The position numbers and the translations under genes were made by a program. From CAYWPG01 sp964460035 (GTDB lineage: Bacteria; Pseudomonadota; Gammaproteobacteria; Nitrococcales; AK92), in NCBI GenBank assembly GCA_964460035.1, contig CAYWPG010000027.1, positions 1 to 51,997 of the forward strand: 51,997 nt of DNA, written 5' to 3'. Below are positions 14,821 through 23,700 of the stretch, in pieces; positions within the stretch are counted from its first letter, which is position 1, and every line of letters begins with the position of its first letter. The notes under the pieces are model-generated. The model worked only from the letters and a program-made list of their open reading frames with translations, ran no database searches and was not told the origin of the DNA.

Positions 14821-17490
14821 GTGGATAACAGCACGCTGTTTCGCGCAGTTCTCCGCGGTCGATCTGCGTTCCGCTGGGTGGCGCTGATCGCGGTATTCGT
14901 AGCGTATTTTCTCCTGGTTCGGCTGAGCTACTTGCAAGTCGCCCAGACTGGCGCACCAGGCCCGATCTGGCCCGCCGCCGGCGTCGCAATGGCCGCGCTA
15001 CTGCTCAGTGCTCCGCGCGGCTGGCCTTTGGTAATCACTGCCGTGGCGGCAGCCCGGCTGCTCGCCGACTGGCTGCACGGCTATGCCTTTGACCTGGCGA
15101 TCGGATTCGTCATCGCCAGTCTTGTAGAGGCATCGCTAGGCGCGATGCTGATCAGACTGGCGTTACGGGCGCCGCCGGATCTGCGCCGAGTCTCACACGT
15201 ACTCGCTTTCGCCGTTCTGGGCGGCATCGCTTGCGCAGCGGGGGGAGCTGTGGGCGCCTACGTCCTGTACTCGCCAGGCTCCGAGCTCGGCTTTCTCTAT
15301 CCCTGGCTCTGGTGGTGGTTCGGCGATTTCATAGGCTTACTGGCCATAGGGGGCGCCTTGCTCCTGTGGGCGCGTGCGGCCGACATCGAGCTTATGCGAT
15401 CGCTTGCGAGCGCCGAGGGCATGGGGCTGCTGGCGGGCCTGGCGGCCTTCCTCGTGTCCTTATGGTTTGGTTCGCCTCTGCGCCAATCGGGCTTCAGCGA
15501 TGCCTATCTGGCGTTTCCGCTGCTCGTCTGGGCTGCCCTCCGCTTTGGTCCGCTGGTAGTAAGCACCGCGGCCGCTGTGGTGACGCTCACCGTGCTCCAC
15601 GCAACCGTGTTGGATCAAGGCCCGTTTGCGCCGATTGCCGGCCTTATAACGCAGCAGTTGTACGGTGTGCAGGCGTTTCTGGTCGTGCTGCTGGTTTCGG
15701 TGCAGCTGGTTGCGGCCACGGTATGGGAGTCGCAGCGCACGGCGCAGAGCCTGCGCCGGGCCGAGGAGCGCTACCGGGCATTCGTGGCTACCAGCACCGA
15801 AGGCATCTGGCGCATCGATGTGATTCCACCGCTACCGACCCATTGGCCGGCGGAGCAGCAAGTCGCGCATTTGATCTCGCATGCGGTGACCGTTGAAGCC
15901 AACGAGGCGATGGCGCGCTTGCAGGGGCAGCCCGATGCCGCGTCCATGATTGGGCGCCCCGTGCGCGATTTCGTGCCTCGCGAGCAACTGGCAGAGACCT
16001 GGCGCACCTTCGTGGAAAAGGGGTACCGGAGCGAAGGCCCGGAGTATCGCGTGACCGGACGCGACGGCGAAGAGATCTGGGCGCAGGCCTCGGCGGTCGG
16101 CATGGTGGAGCAAGGTCGTCTGGTAAGGGTGTGGGGTACTTTGCGGGATGTTACCGACCGCCATTGGCACATGGCGATGCTGGAACACCAGGCTACCCAT
16201 GACGCGCTGACGGGCTTGCCGAACCGAGTCAAACTGACGGATGAGCTCCATGAGGCGGTGAACGACAGCTTCGAGCATCGCCAGCGCGGTGCGCTGATAC
16301 TGCTGGACCTGAATCGCTTCAAGGAGGTGAACGATGCGCTCGGGCACGAGGCAGGGGATGAGTTGTTGCGCCACTTGGGCAAGCGCTTGCAGGCGCTGAT
16401 GGAGCACAAGGACGTGTTCGTTGCGCGACTTGGCGGCGACGAGTTCGCGGTGCTGCTGCGCCGGTTCAAGGACGTGCGCGAGGTGATGGCGCTGGGGCGG
16501 CAACTGCTGGATATCATCCGTCAGCCCTTGCCTGTGCAGGGACTGACGGTAGAGCTGGGGGCTTCGATAGGCGTTGCGCTGTTCTCCGAGAACTGCCAGC
16601 AGGGCAGTGCCGTATCGGTGATGAGGCGCGCGGAGGTGGCCATGTATCAGGCCAAGGAGCGCGGTAGCGGGCTTACTTTCTATCGCCGCGATCGCGATCC
16701 CTACTCGCCGCAGCGTCTGGCGGTGCTGACGGAGCTATCCGGTGCGTTACGACGCAACGAGCTAGAACTGCACTTCCAGCCGAAGGTGGATCTGGCTAGC
16801 GGTACTGCCGTTGGCTTGGAAGCGCTCGCGCGCTGGTTTCATCCGCAGTTGGGCATGGTGCCGCCAAGCCAGTTCATCCCTGTGGTCGAGCTCAGCGAAA
16901 TGATAGGCCCCTTTACGCGCTGGGTGGTGGACCGGACCTTGAGTCAAATGGTGCGGTGGCACGCTCAGGGGCTGCATGTCAGGTGTGCCGTCAACGTCTC
17001 GGTGCGCAACCTCATCGACGAGGCCTTTCCAGAGACCATGGCCGAATTGCTCGCCAAGCATAAGGTAGAGTCTCGTTATCTGGAGCTGGAGATCACCGAG
17101 ACGGCGGTAATGGCCGATCCGGAGCGCACGCTAAGGGTGCTCAGGCGGCTGAGCGATATGGGACTCGGCTTATCGATCGACGACTTCGGCACCGGCCACT
17201 CGTCGCTGAGCTATCTCAAGCGCTTTCCGATCGGCGCGCTGAAAATCGATAGCAGTTTCGTGCACGGCATGGTCCGTAACGATCTCGACCGGATCATCGT
17301 CAGCTCCACGATCCATTTGGCTCACGACCTGGGGCTGTCGGTAGTAGCGGAAGGGGTGGAGGACGGACCTACCTTGGCCGCGCTTCGGGAGCTGCGGTGC
17401 AACCATGCTCAAGGCTTCTACATTTGCAGGCCGCTACCTGCCGGGCGAGTGGACGATTGGCTGCGGCGCCAGAACAGAACGTTGCATTGA
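14821..17490 (+). CDS. MASE1-PAS-GGDEF-EAL cyclic di-GMP turnover protein
   Basis: This is an 889-residue inner-membrane protein. An eight-helix MASE1 sensor occupies about residues 15-300 (motif GPIWPAAGVAMAALLL). A PAS/PAC region runs to about 440 (EERYRAFVATSTEGIWRID). The GGDEF domain has an intact active site LGGDEF (Gly538-Phe542), but the positions of the inhibitory RxxD site read HKDV, so product inhibition is probably absent. The EAL domain has EAL at 667-669, EITETA, DDFGTGHSS, KIDSSFV and VAEGVED, all expected for an active phosphodiesterase. Both activities may therefore be present. It probably converts a membrane-sensed signal into cyclic di-GMP change. The start is a GTG at 14821 without a strong ribosome site. 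Confidence 0.92.
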   Translation: MDNSTLFRAVLRGRSAFRWVALIAVFVAYFLLVRLSYLQVAQTGAPGPIWPAAGVAMAALLLSAPRGWPLVITAVAAARLLADWLHGYAFDLAIGFVIASLVEASLGAMLIRLALRAPPDLRRVSHVLAFAVLGGIACAAGGAVGAYVLYSPGSELGFLYPWLWWWFGDFIGLLAIGGALLLWARAADIELMRSLASAEGMGLLAGLAAFLVSLWFGSPLRQSGFSDAYLAFPLLVWAALRFGPLVVSTAAAVVTLTVLHATVLDQGPFAPIAGLITQQLYGVQAFLVVLLVSVQLVAATVWESQRTAQSLRRAEERYRAFVATSTEGIWRIDVIPPLPTHWPAEQQVAHLISHAVTVEANEAMARLQGQPDAASMIGRPVRDFVPREQLAETWRTFVEKGYRSEGPEYRVTGRDGEEIWAQASAVGMVEQGRLVRVWGTLRDVTDRHWHMAMLEHQATHDALTGLPNRVKLTDELHEAVNDSFEHRQRGALILLDLNRFKEVNDALGHEAGDELLRHLGKRLQALMEHKDVFVARLGGDEFAVLLRRFKDVREVMALGRQLLDIIRQPLPVQGLTVELGASIGVALFSENCQQGSAVSVMRRAEVAMYQAKERGSGLTFYRRDRDPYSPQRLAVLTELSGALRRNELELHFQPKVDLASGTAVGLEALARWFHPQLGMVPPSQFIPVVELSEMIGPFTRWVVDRTLSQMVRWHAQGLHVRCAVNVSVRNLIDEAFPETMAELLAKHKVESRYLELEITETAVMADPERTLRVLRRLSDMGLGLSIDDFGTGHSSLSYLKRFPIGALKIDSSFVHGMVRNDLDRIIVSSTIHLAHDLGLSVVAEGVEDGPTLAALRELRCNHAQGFYICRPLPAGRVDDWLRRQNRTLH

Positions 17491-17546
17491 TCCGGTGTAC
17501 TGGCGCCGTGCGCAACTTCTTCCCGCCTCCATCGACACCGGGCGAA

Positions 17547-17876
17547 TCAACCGGACGACAGGTTCAAGCCGGTTATGCCCGCGATCACCAGGGCGATGGA
17601 GATTATGCGAACAGCGTTCACCGGCTCGTGAAACAGCAGAACGCCCAGGGTGGCGGTGCCAACCGCGCCTATCCCCGTCCACACGGCGTAGGCCGTTCCC
17701 ACCGGCAACACCTCAAGCGTGCGCCCCAGCAGATAAATGAAGGCGCCAAGCAGCGCGAGCGACAGCAGCGACCAGCCCAGGCGAGTGTAACCTTGGGCGT
17801 ACTTCATGCTGATTGCCCAGGCGACGTCGAGCAGGCCGGAAACGATTAACAGAAACCACGCAACTGGATGGCTCAT
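17547..17876 (-). CDS. gdx: SMR-family guanidinium exporter (Gdx/SugE type)
   Basis: The 109-residue protein has four membrane helices. LPVGTAYAVWTGIGAVGTA is the signature of the SugE/Gdx subgroup, which exports guanidinium in exchange for protons. The essential acidic residue of helix 1, a glutamate in E. coli Gdx (GLLEVVWA), is here an aspartate (GLLDVAWA, Asp17). It works as an antiparallel homodimer in the inner membrane. No guanidine riboswitch is visible in the 55 bases before the start. It follows the glutathione transferase gene on the same strand and may share its message. Confidence 0.9.
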   Translation of the reverse strand: MSHPVAWFLLIVSGLLDVAWAISMKYAQGYTRLGWSLLSLALLGAFIYLLGRTLEVLPVGTAYAVWTGIGAVGTATLGVLLFHEPVNAVRIISIALVIAGITGLNLSSG

Positions 17877-17931
17877 ACGGTATTCATCCCGCAGCTTGCA
17901 GCAAAGTGGATGGCGCGCGGCGGCGAGCCTA

Positions 17932-18558
17932 TCAGCTCGCCGCCGGCAACAGGCTCTCGGTCTCCAGGGCCTCGCGCACCTTCGGGCGCTGGGCGATGCG
18001 CTGCAAGTAGTCCCGCAGGCTGGGGTATGGAGAGAGGTCTATGCGCAGCCTGTGCGACCAGCTGGCCACCGTAAAGCAGTAAGCATCCGCCACTGTGAAA
18101 CGCTGTCCTAGCAAGTACGGTTGGCTTTCCAGGTGCCGCTCGAGCAGCGCAAACTGCCTGGCGATATTCTGTCGCGCCACCTGCTGCGCGAGTTCGCCGT
18201 GCTCGGGGTGGAACAGCCAGGGGCTGAACATCTTGTGCAGTTCGGCGCTGATAAACGTCAACCATTCCTGCAGCTTGTAGCGCTCGGGCGTGCCCGGTGG
18301 CGGTGCTAGCCGCGAGTGTGGAGCGCGGTCGGCCAGGAATTGCACGATGGCCACGCCTTCGGTCAAGTGCGTGCCATCGTCCATAGCGAGCAAGGGGACG
18401 TAACCTTTGGGGTTGATGGCGGTGTAGTCGTCGCCGTGCTCCGTCACATGAGGGGTACTACGGATATCGACTTTGATCAGCTCGATGGGTATCCCCGCCT
18501 CGCGGGCGACGATGTGAGGCGAAAGCGAACAAGTTCCAGGCGCATAATAGAGCTTCAT
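17932..18558 (-). CDS. Beta-class glutathione S-transferase
   Basis: The 208-residue cytoplasmic enzyme starts MKLYYAPGTCSLSPHIV, with Cys10 in the position typical of beta-class bacterial transferases (GstA). The thioredoxin-fold N-terminal domain has the cis-Pro glutathione site VPLLAMDDG and TEGVAIVQFLAD. The all-helical C-terminal domain contains GQRFTVADAYCFTVASW. The start at 18558 has GGAGG upstream. It would conjugate or reduce substrates with glutathione. It lies divergent from the LysR gene, a common arrangement for a regulator and its target, and is followed after 55 bases by the Gdx-type exporter gene. Confidence 0.92.
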   Translation of the reverse strand: MKLYYAPGTCSLSPHIVAREAGIPIELIKVDIRSTPHVTEHGDDYTAINPKGYVPLLAMDDGTHLTEGVAIVQFLADRAPHSRLAPPPGTPERYKLQEWLTFISAELHKMFSPWLFHPEHGELAQQVARQNIARQFALLERHLESQPYLLGQRFTVADAYCFTVASWSHRLRIDLSPYPSLRDYLQRIAQRPKVREALETESLLPAAS

Positions 18559-18869
18559 GATGATAGCCTCCGCAGTGTAGGTGATGGAAAAGAGCTCCCA
18601 GGAAGCCCTTTTAAGCCTTTTCTCTGGCGCGCTGACTGGCATGTCGACAGCCATTCGATTGCTACAATTCATAGCCTTGCAGCGGCATAAATAATCGACA
18701 GAAAACCGATAAAGAGTGGCTGCTTCGAACTCGCTTTTGAGGTGCTGCGCGATGTGAAAAGCAAGGCAGTGAATTTGGCGAAGTTCTCATCGGCATCGCT
18801 GCATATCTCCTCTGTCCTGCCTAATTCTTGCGGGTTGGCGTATGCAAGCGAATACGGCATGATTGCAAG
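18559..18869. other. Divergent control region between glutathione transferase and lysR genes
   Basis: This 311-base AT-richer gap contains the promoters of both genes. A GCTACAATTCAT stretch near 18660-18671 is -10-like. I see no clear T-N11-A operator other than the inverted repeat at the lysR start. Confidence 0.4.
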
Positions 18870-18881
18870 ATGAGCTTGCAA
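18863..18881. promoter_or_regulatory. Inverted repeat overlapping the lysR start codon
   Basis: TTGCAAG (18863-18869) and CTTGCAA (18875-18881) are perfect 7-base arms around ATGAG, which holds the presumed start codon. It could be an autoregulatory operator, or an RNA hairpin hiding the start. Both roles are inference. Confidence 0.4.
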
Positions 18882-19778
18882 ACAGCGCAAGGAACTATTG
18901 GTCTGGAGGATTTGCGCCTGGTCGCAGCGATCGGCGAAGCCGGAACGCTCAGCGCTGCTGCGCGGCTGCTCAAGGTCGATCACTCCACGGCGTTCCGCCG
19001 GCTCGGTGCGCTGGAGAAGCGACTGGGGGTGCGGCTATTCGAGCGTGCTCGCGATGGCTATACGCCCACGCCGGCCGGAGAGGCGGCTGTGGCGGAAGCC
19101 AAGTCATTGCTAGCAGGGTTGGGGCGGCTGGAACGCAGGCTGGCGGGAGAGGATCTGCGACCGTCGGGCACCATTCGTATTACGACTACGGATACGCTGG
19201 TCGATTTCCTTGCGCCGGCGTTTGCCGAGTTTCGTGACGCGAATCACGAAATCGAGCTCGAAATTGTGGTAGCCAATGCGTTTCTTACGCTGACAAAGCG
19301 CGACGCTGATGTGGCCGTGCGCCCTTCAGTGAATGCGCCGGATTATCTTGTCGGGCGCCGCATTGCGACCATCGCGGTCGCGCCTTATGTAGGCAAGGCC
19401 TATTCCATTCGTCCGCCCGGGCTAGCAAGCCTGAAGTCCCAGAACTGGATAGGGCCGGATGATAGTCTCAGCCATTTGGGTTCCGCGCGCTGGATAGCGG
19501 AGAAAATTCCCCGGCAACAGGTGGTTTTTCGGGGGAATTCGCTACTGGCATTGCGCGCGGCCGCTCGTGCGGGGCTCGGCGTGGCGCCACTGCCATGCTA
19601 TTTCGGTGACGTCGATCCGGCTCTGGTGCGAGCCGGCCCCAGCATTCCCGCCATGGCCAGCGCTTTGTGGCTGCTGTTTCACCCGGACCTGCGGCGGGTT
19701 GCTCGCATCCGCGCATTCCTGGACTTCATGGCAGGTTGGCTCGCGGATCGGCGCGAGTTGTTGGAGGGGCAGGGGTAA
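18870..19778 (+). CDS. LysR-family transcriptional regulator
   Basis: The 302-residue protein has an N-terminal winged helix-turn-helix (LEDLRLVAAIGEAGTLSAAARLLKVDHSTAFRRLGALEKRLGVRLFER, about residues 11-58). The C-terminal effector domain follows (GTIRITTTDTLVDFLAPAF, LTLTKRDADVAVRP). The variant HTH motif (VDHSTAFRRLGALE rather than VSQPAVSRQI) is typical of one LysR branch. It is divergent from the glutathione transferase gene, its likely target. I chose MSLQTAQG at 18870; the frame is open upstream to 18828, with no clear ribosome site at either. The gene ends 160 bases before a convergent gene, with a large inverted repeat between. Confidence 0.9.
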   Translation: MSLQTAQGTIGLEDLRLVAAIGEAGTLSAAARLLKVDHSTAFRRLGALEKRLGVRLFERARDGYTPTPAGEAAVAEAKSLLAGLGRLERRLAGEDLRPSGTIRITTTDTLVDFLAPAFAEFRDANHEIELEIVVANAFLTLTKRDADVAVRPSVNAPDYLVGRRIATIAVAPYVGKAYSIRPPGLASLKSQNWIGPDDSLSHLGSARWIAEKIPRQQVVFRGNSLLALRAAARAGLGVAPLPCYFGDVDPALVRAGPSIPAMASALWLLFHPDLRRVARIRAFLDFMAGWLADRRELLEGQG

Positions 19779-19833
19779 ACCGCAAGCGCGGAGCGGCGGG
19801 CCGTTTTGGCGCGGCCAAGGAGGCTGTGATGAG

Positions 19834-19891
19834 CAGGGCATGGGTATGTTCGGCGTAGTGGGGCCTGCAGCCGCCTTATACCCATGCCCTG
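19834..19891. repeat. Large perfect inverted repeat containing a nine-codon frame
   Basis: Fourteen-base arms at 19834-19847 and 19878-19891 are exact reverse complements around a 30-base loop, which itself holds a smaller GGCG/CGCC stem. AAGGAGG at 19817-19823 precedes an ATG at 19829 by five bases and opens a nine-codon frame MSRAWVCSA that ends inside the loop. Position between convergent genes suggests a transcription terminator, but no T tract follows on either strand. Confidence 0.5.
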
Positions 19892-19937
19892 GCAGGGAAT
19901 GCAGCGATAGCGAGCCCGCTCAGCGGTCGACAACGCT

Positions 19938-20264
19938 TCAGCTATCGACCGGTCGATAATTGGCGATATCCGCCTCTATGCCGAGCCGCGCCATGGTTTC
20001 CTGGGGGCTGAATCCGCTCAGCGCATGCGCTTTTTCCACTGCCGCGCGAGCCGCGTCCAGCGCTTCCTGGTCTTGCCACTCGGCAATCGTGACGAGGTTG
20101 TACTTGCCGGGGCCTGCGATCTGCTCCAGCAGCGCGTCCCTGATGAAACCGGGTTGGCGCCGCAAGAGCTGGTGCGTCTCGCGCACTCGCGCCAGAAACT
20201 CCTCTCTGGCCGCTTCCGGCACGATGAATTTATCGACACGGTAGATGGGGGATGTATCAGCCAT
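19938..20264 (-). CDS. ABM-domain (antibiotic biosynthesis monooxygenase-like) protein
   Basis: The 108-residue protein has the dimeric alpha-beta-barrel ABM layout: a first strand YRVDKFIVPEAAREEFLARV, a helix, QPGFIRDALLEQ and YNLVTIAEWQDQEALDAARAAVE. Family members are small quinone- or flavin-free monooxygenases, haem-degrading enzymes or proteins of unknown role; nothing here distinguishes these. GGAGAGA precedes the ATG at 20264 at good spacing. It stands alone. Confidence 0.8.
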   Translation of the reverse strand: MADTSPIYRVDKFIVPEAAREEFLARVRETHQLLRRQPGFIRDALLEQIAGPGKYNLVTIAEWQDQEALDAARAAVEKAHALSGFSPQETMARLGIEADIANYRPVDS

Positions 20265-20718
20265 GGCTTTATCTCTCCGCTGCCGTAGATAGTTGTTGAA
20301 GCGCCAAGCGTAAAACCTGAAGTTAGGTTGAGATCAAGCATGAAGCGAGGCTGTGATCGTTGGTCCAGCCTTGCGTGGCGGCAGCCTGCAAGCGCTATGT
20401 TGAAAGCCAAGGCGTTGCGGTGCTCGCTCGATTTTTCGGCGGATATGAAGGCGCTGTTTTTGCGCTGCAAAAAAGAACGCCAATGCCTGCGCGGAGGTGT
20501 GCGAGAAAAGAGCGAGCCTTGATTTTTCCGCCGTTCCGGCGATGAAAGTCCCGCTGCGACAAGTCCTGACAACTGGCGAAAAATGCCGCTGCCGTTGCCG
20601 GTTCCATCCGCTTATCTTTGTAGTCCCCGACCGTGCAAGTTTCCCCTATCGTCAAGTATTGGCTAAATTTGCCGTTAAGCGAATTAGGTTAATACCGTCA
20701 AACAGTGGGCCATATCTT
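20265..20718. other. Intergenic region before the giant kinase gene
   Basis: A 454-base gap between divergent genes. The last 100 bases are AT-richer (TTGGCTAAATTTGCCGTTAA near 20660) and probably carry the promoter of the kinase gene. The kinase frame remains open back to 20497, but that stretch has no domain character. Confidence 0.4.
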
Positions 20719-23700
20719 ATGGTGAGCAGGACCATGCAGCCTGATAGTAGCGACTGCTCCGTGCCTGGCTATACGGTGGATGCCGTTGTCTTCGACGGCG
20801 ACCCCAGCCGTATTTATAAGGCCCGCCGTCTCTCCGACGGCGCCCCCGTCATGCTCAAGGCGTTGCGCAGCGAGCGCGCCGCCCGCGAAACGGGGGCCTG
20901 CCTGAAGCACGAGTTCGAGATCGCGCGGCGCCTCTCGGTATCCAGCGTGATCCGCGTATACGCGCTCGAACGCCATAAAGGGCTTCCCGTCGTCGTCTTC
21001 GAAGACTTCGGCGGCGACTCGCTCAACAACATTGCGCGGCAACGCCGACTGCCATTGGCCGAGGTGCTGCGGATCGCGATAGAGATCGCCAAGGGTCTGC
21101 AGGAGATCCACGCGGCGAACATCATCCACAAAGACATCAACCCATCGAACGTGGTGTACAACCCCGCCACGGGCGTGGTGAAGATCATCGACTTCGGGAT
21201 TTCGACCTACCTGATGCGGGAGCAGGCGGCGCTTGCCAGTCCGCAAGTTTTCGAGGGAAGCCTGCCGTACATCTCGCCGGAGCAGACCGGGCGCATGAAC
21301 CGGTCCATCGATTACCGCACTGATTTCTACTCGCTGGGTGCCACGCTCTACGAGTTGTTGGCGCAACGTCCGCTGTTCGTTGTCAGCGAACCCATCGAAT
21401 GGTTTCACTGCCACATCGCCAAAGAGCCCAAGCCTTTGTGCGAGCTGGATCCGACCATCCCGCGCCCAGTGTCGGACATAGTCATGACGCTGCTGGCAAA
21501 GACGGCGGAGGATCGTTATCAGAGTGCGCAAGGCATTCTCGCCGACCTGCAGCATTGCCTGGATCAGCTGGAGAGTACCGGCACCATAAAGCCGTTTGTC
21601 CTGCGCCGACAGGACGTTCCGGAGCGCTTTCAAGTCCCGCAGCGGCTCTATGGGCGGCAGCAAGAAGTGTCGCAGCTGCTCGCAAGCTTCGACAGGGTTA
21701 GCCAAGGCGGGAGCGAGCTGATACTGGTATCGGGCTACTCGGGCATTGGCAAGACCAGCCTGATTCGGGAGATCTACAAGCCGATTACCGAGCGGCGCGG
21801 CTATTTCGTAGCCGGCAAGTTCGATCAGTTGCACCGGAACGTGCCCTACAGTGCGCTGACCACGGCACTGCGGGACCTGGTCCGCCAGCTCCTGACCGAG
21901 ACCACGGAGCGACTGGCCGAGTGGCGGGCCAGCATTCTCCAGAGTCTGGGCCCGAACGCCCAGTTGATGGTGAACATTATCCGTGAGCTGGAGCTGATCA
22001 TAGGCGCTCAACCTAGTGTGCCCGCGCTGGCGCCGGTGGAGGCAGAGCAGCGGTTCCATCGCGCGTTTCATAGCTTTATCCAGATCTTCGCCACGCCTAA
22101 GCATCCGCTGGTAATCTTCCTGGACGATCTGCAATGGGCGGACCGCGCCAGTCTGAAGCTCCTGGACCTTCTCGTGGGCAGCACGGCCAGCCCCTACCTG
22201 CTGCTGATCGGTGCCTATAGGGAGAACGAGGTCCATCCCGGACACCCGCTGCTGGCGGCGTTGAAAGGAATGCGCGAGCGTGGCGCGGTGATCGACGAGA
22301 TACGCCTGCGCCCCCTACGACGTGAGCATCTGACCGAGTTGCTGGCGGACACGCTATGCAAGACGCCGGAAGATGTCGCTGAACTGGCCGAAGTCATCGA
22401 GCGCAAAACCGCCGGCAATCCCTTTTTCACCGAGGAGCTGCTCAAGTCTTTACACAAGGAAGGCCTGATTTCGTTCTCTCGCGAGGACGGCAGTTGGCAG
22501 TGGGATACGAAGCGGATTCGCGCTCAGCAGATCACGGACAATGTGGTGGACCTGATGGCCGGCAAGCTGCGCCGCTTGGCGCCGGGAACGCAGGAGCTGC
22601 TCGAGCTGGCCGCGTGTATAGGCAACCGTTTTCCGCTCAGTATGCTGGCGCTGGTCTCGGAACAGTCGCCCGCTGTCGTTGCGCAACGATTGAGCGCCGG
22701 TGTTGCGCAAGGCTTGCTCGCTCCCATAGGCGATGCGTATCAGCTGCTGGAGTTGGAGGAGAGCGCGGACGTTACGCAGATAACGGTGGAGTTTGCGTTC
22801 GCGCACGACCGTATTCAGCAGGCGGCTTACTCGCTGCTGGGCGAGGCGCGGCGCCGCGAGACGCACCTGCGGATAGGGCGTCTGCTGTTGCGCCGGTTGC
22901 CTCCAAGCCGCTTGGAGGAGCGACTCTTCGAGGTTGCCAACCACCTGAATATGGGTGTGGATCTGATCGAGGACGCCGACGAGCGCGCCGAGCTTTGCCG
23001 GTTGAATCTGGCCGCCGGACAGCGTGCCAAGGCATCCTCCGCCTATCAGACCGCTTACGGCTATCTGCGCACCGCGGTGGAGCTGCTGGATGACCAGGCC
23101 TGGACCAAGGACTATGCGCTCGCGATGGAGCTGTATGCCGAGGCGGCCGAAGCGGCGTATCTCAGCCATGAAGACAAGGCGATGGCCGAGCTGCTGCAGG
23201 TCGGTCTCGCCGGCGCCAAGAACTTGCTGGACAAGACGAAGCTTTATCTGGTCCAGATCTCCGCATATGTGGCGAGGGGCGACCTGCGCCGCGCGCTGGA
23301 TATCGCGCTGCCGTTGCTGGCCAAGCTGGGGCACCGCTATCCGGCCAAGCCAAGTCAGGCGCATGTGATTGTCCGTCTGCTGACCCTACTGTGGCGCTTG
23401 CGCGGCAAGCGGATAGATCAGCTTCGTGCCCTGCCGGAAATGACAGACCCCTATCATCTGGCAGCCATGAGCGTGGGCGAGCGCATCGGCCGCGCTGCCA
23501 TGTTCGTAGAGCCGAACCTGCTGCCGCTGATGGTGTTCAAGGGGGTGGAAGTGTCGATGCAAAAGGGCTACGCCAACGCATCGCTCACGTCCTTTGCGGC
23601 ATTCGGCATGATACTGGCTGCGCATCCGGCGCAGGCCGAGCGCGGCCAGGCGTTCGGGCGGCTGGCGCTGGAGCTGACCGAGCGCTTGCAGGCCAAGGCC

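Noticed and set aside
17877..17931. Guanidine riboswitch upstream of the Gdx-type gene
   Set aside because: Only 55 bases are available and no ACGR-loop hairpin pair is present.
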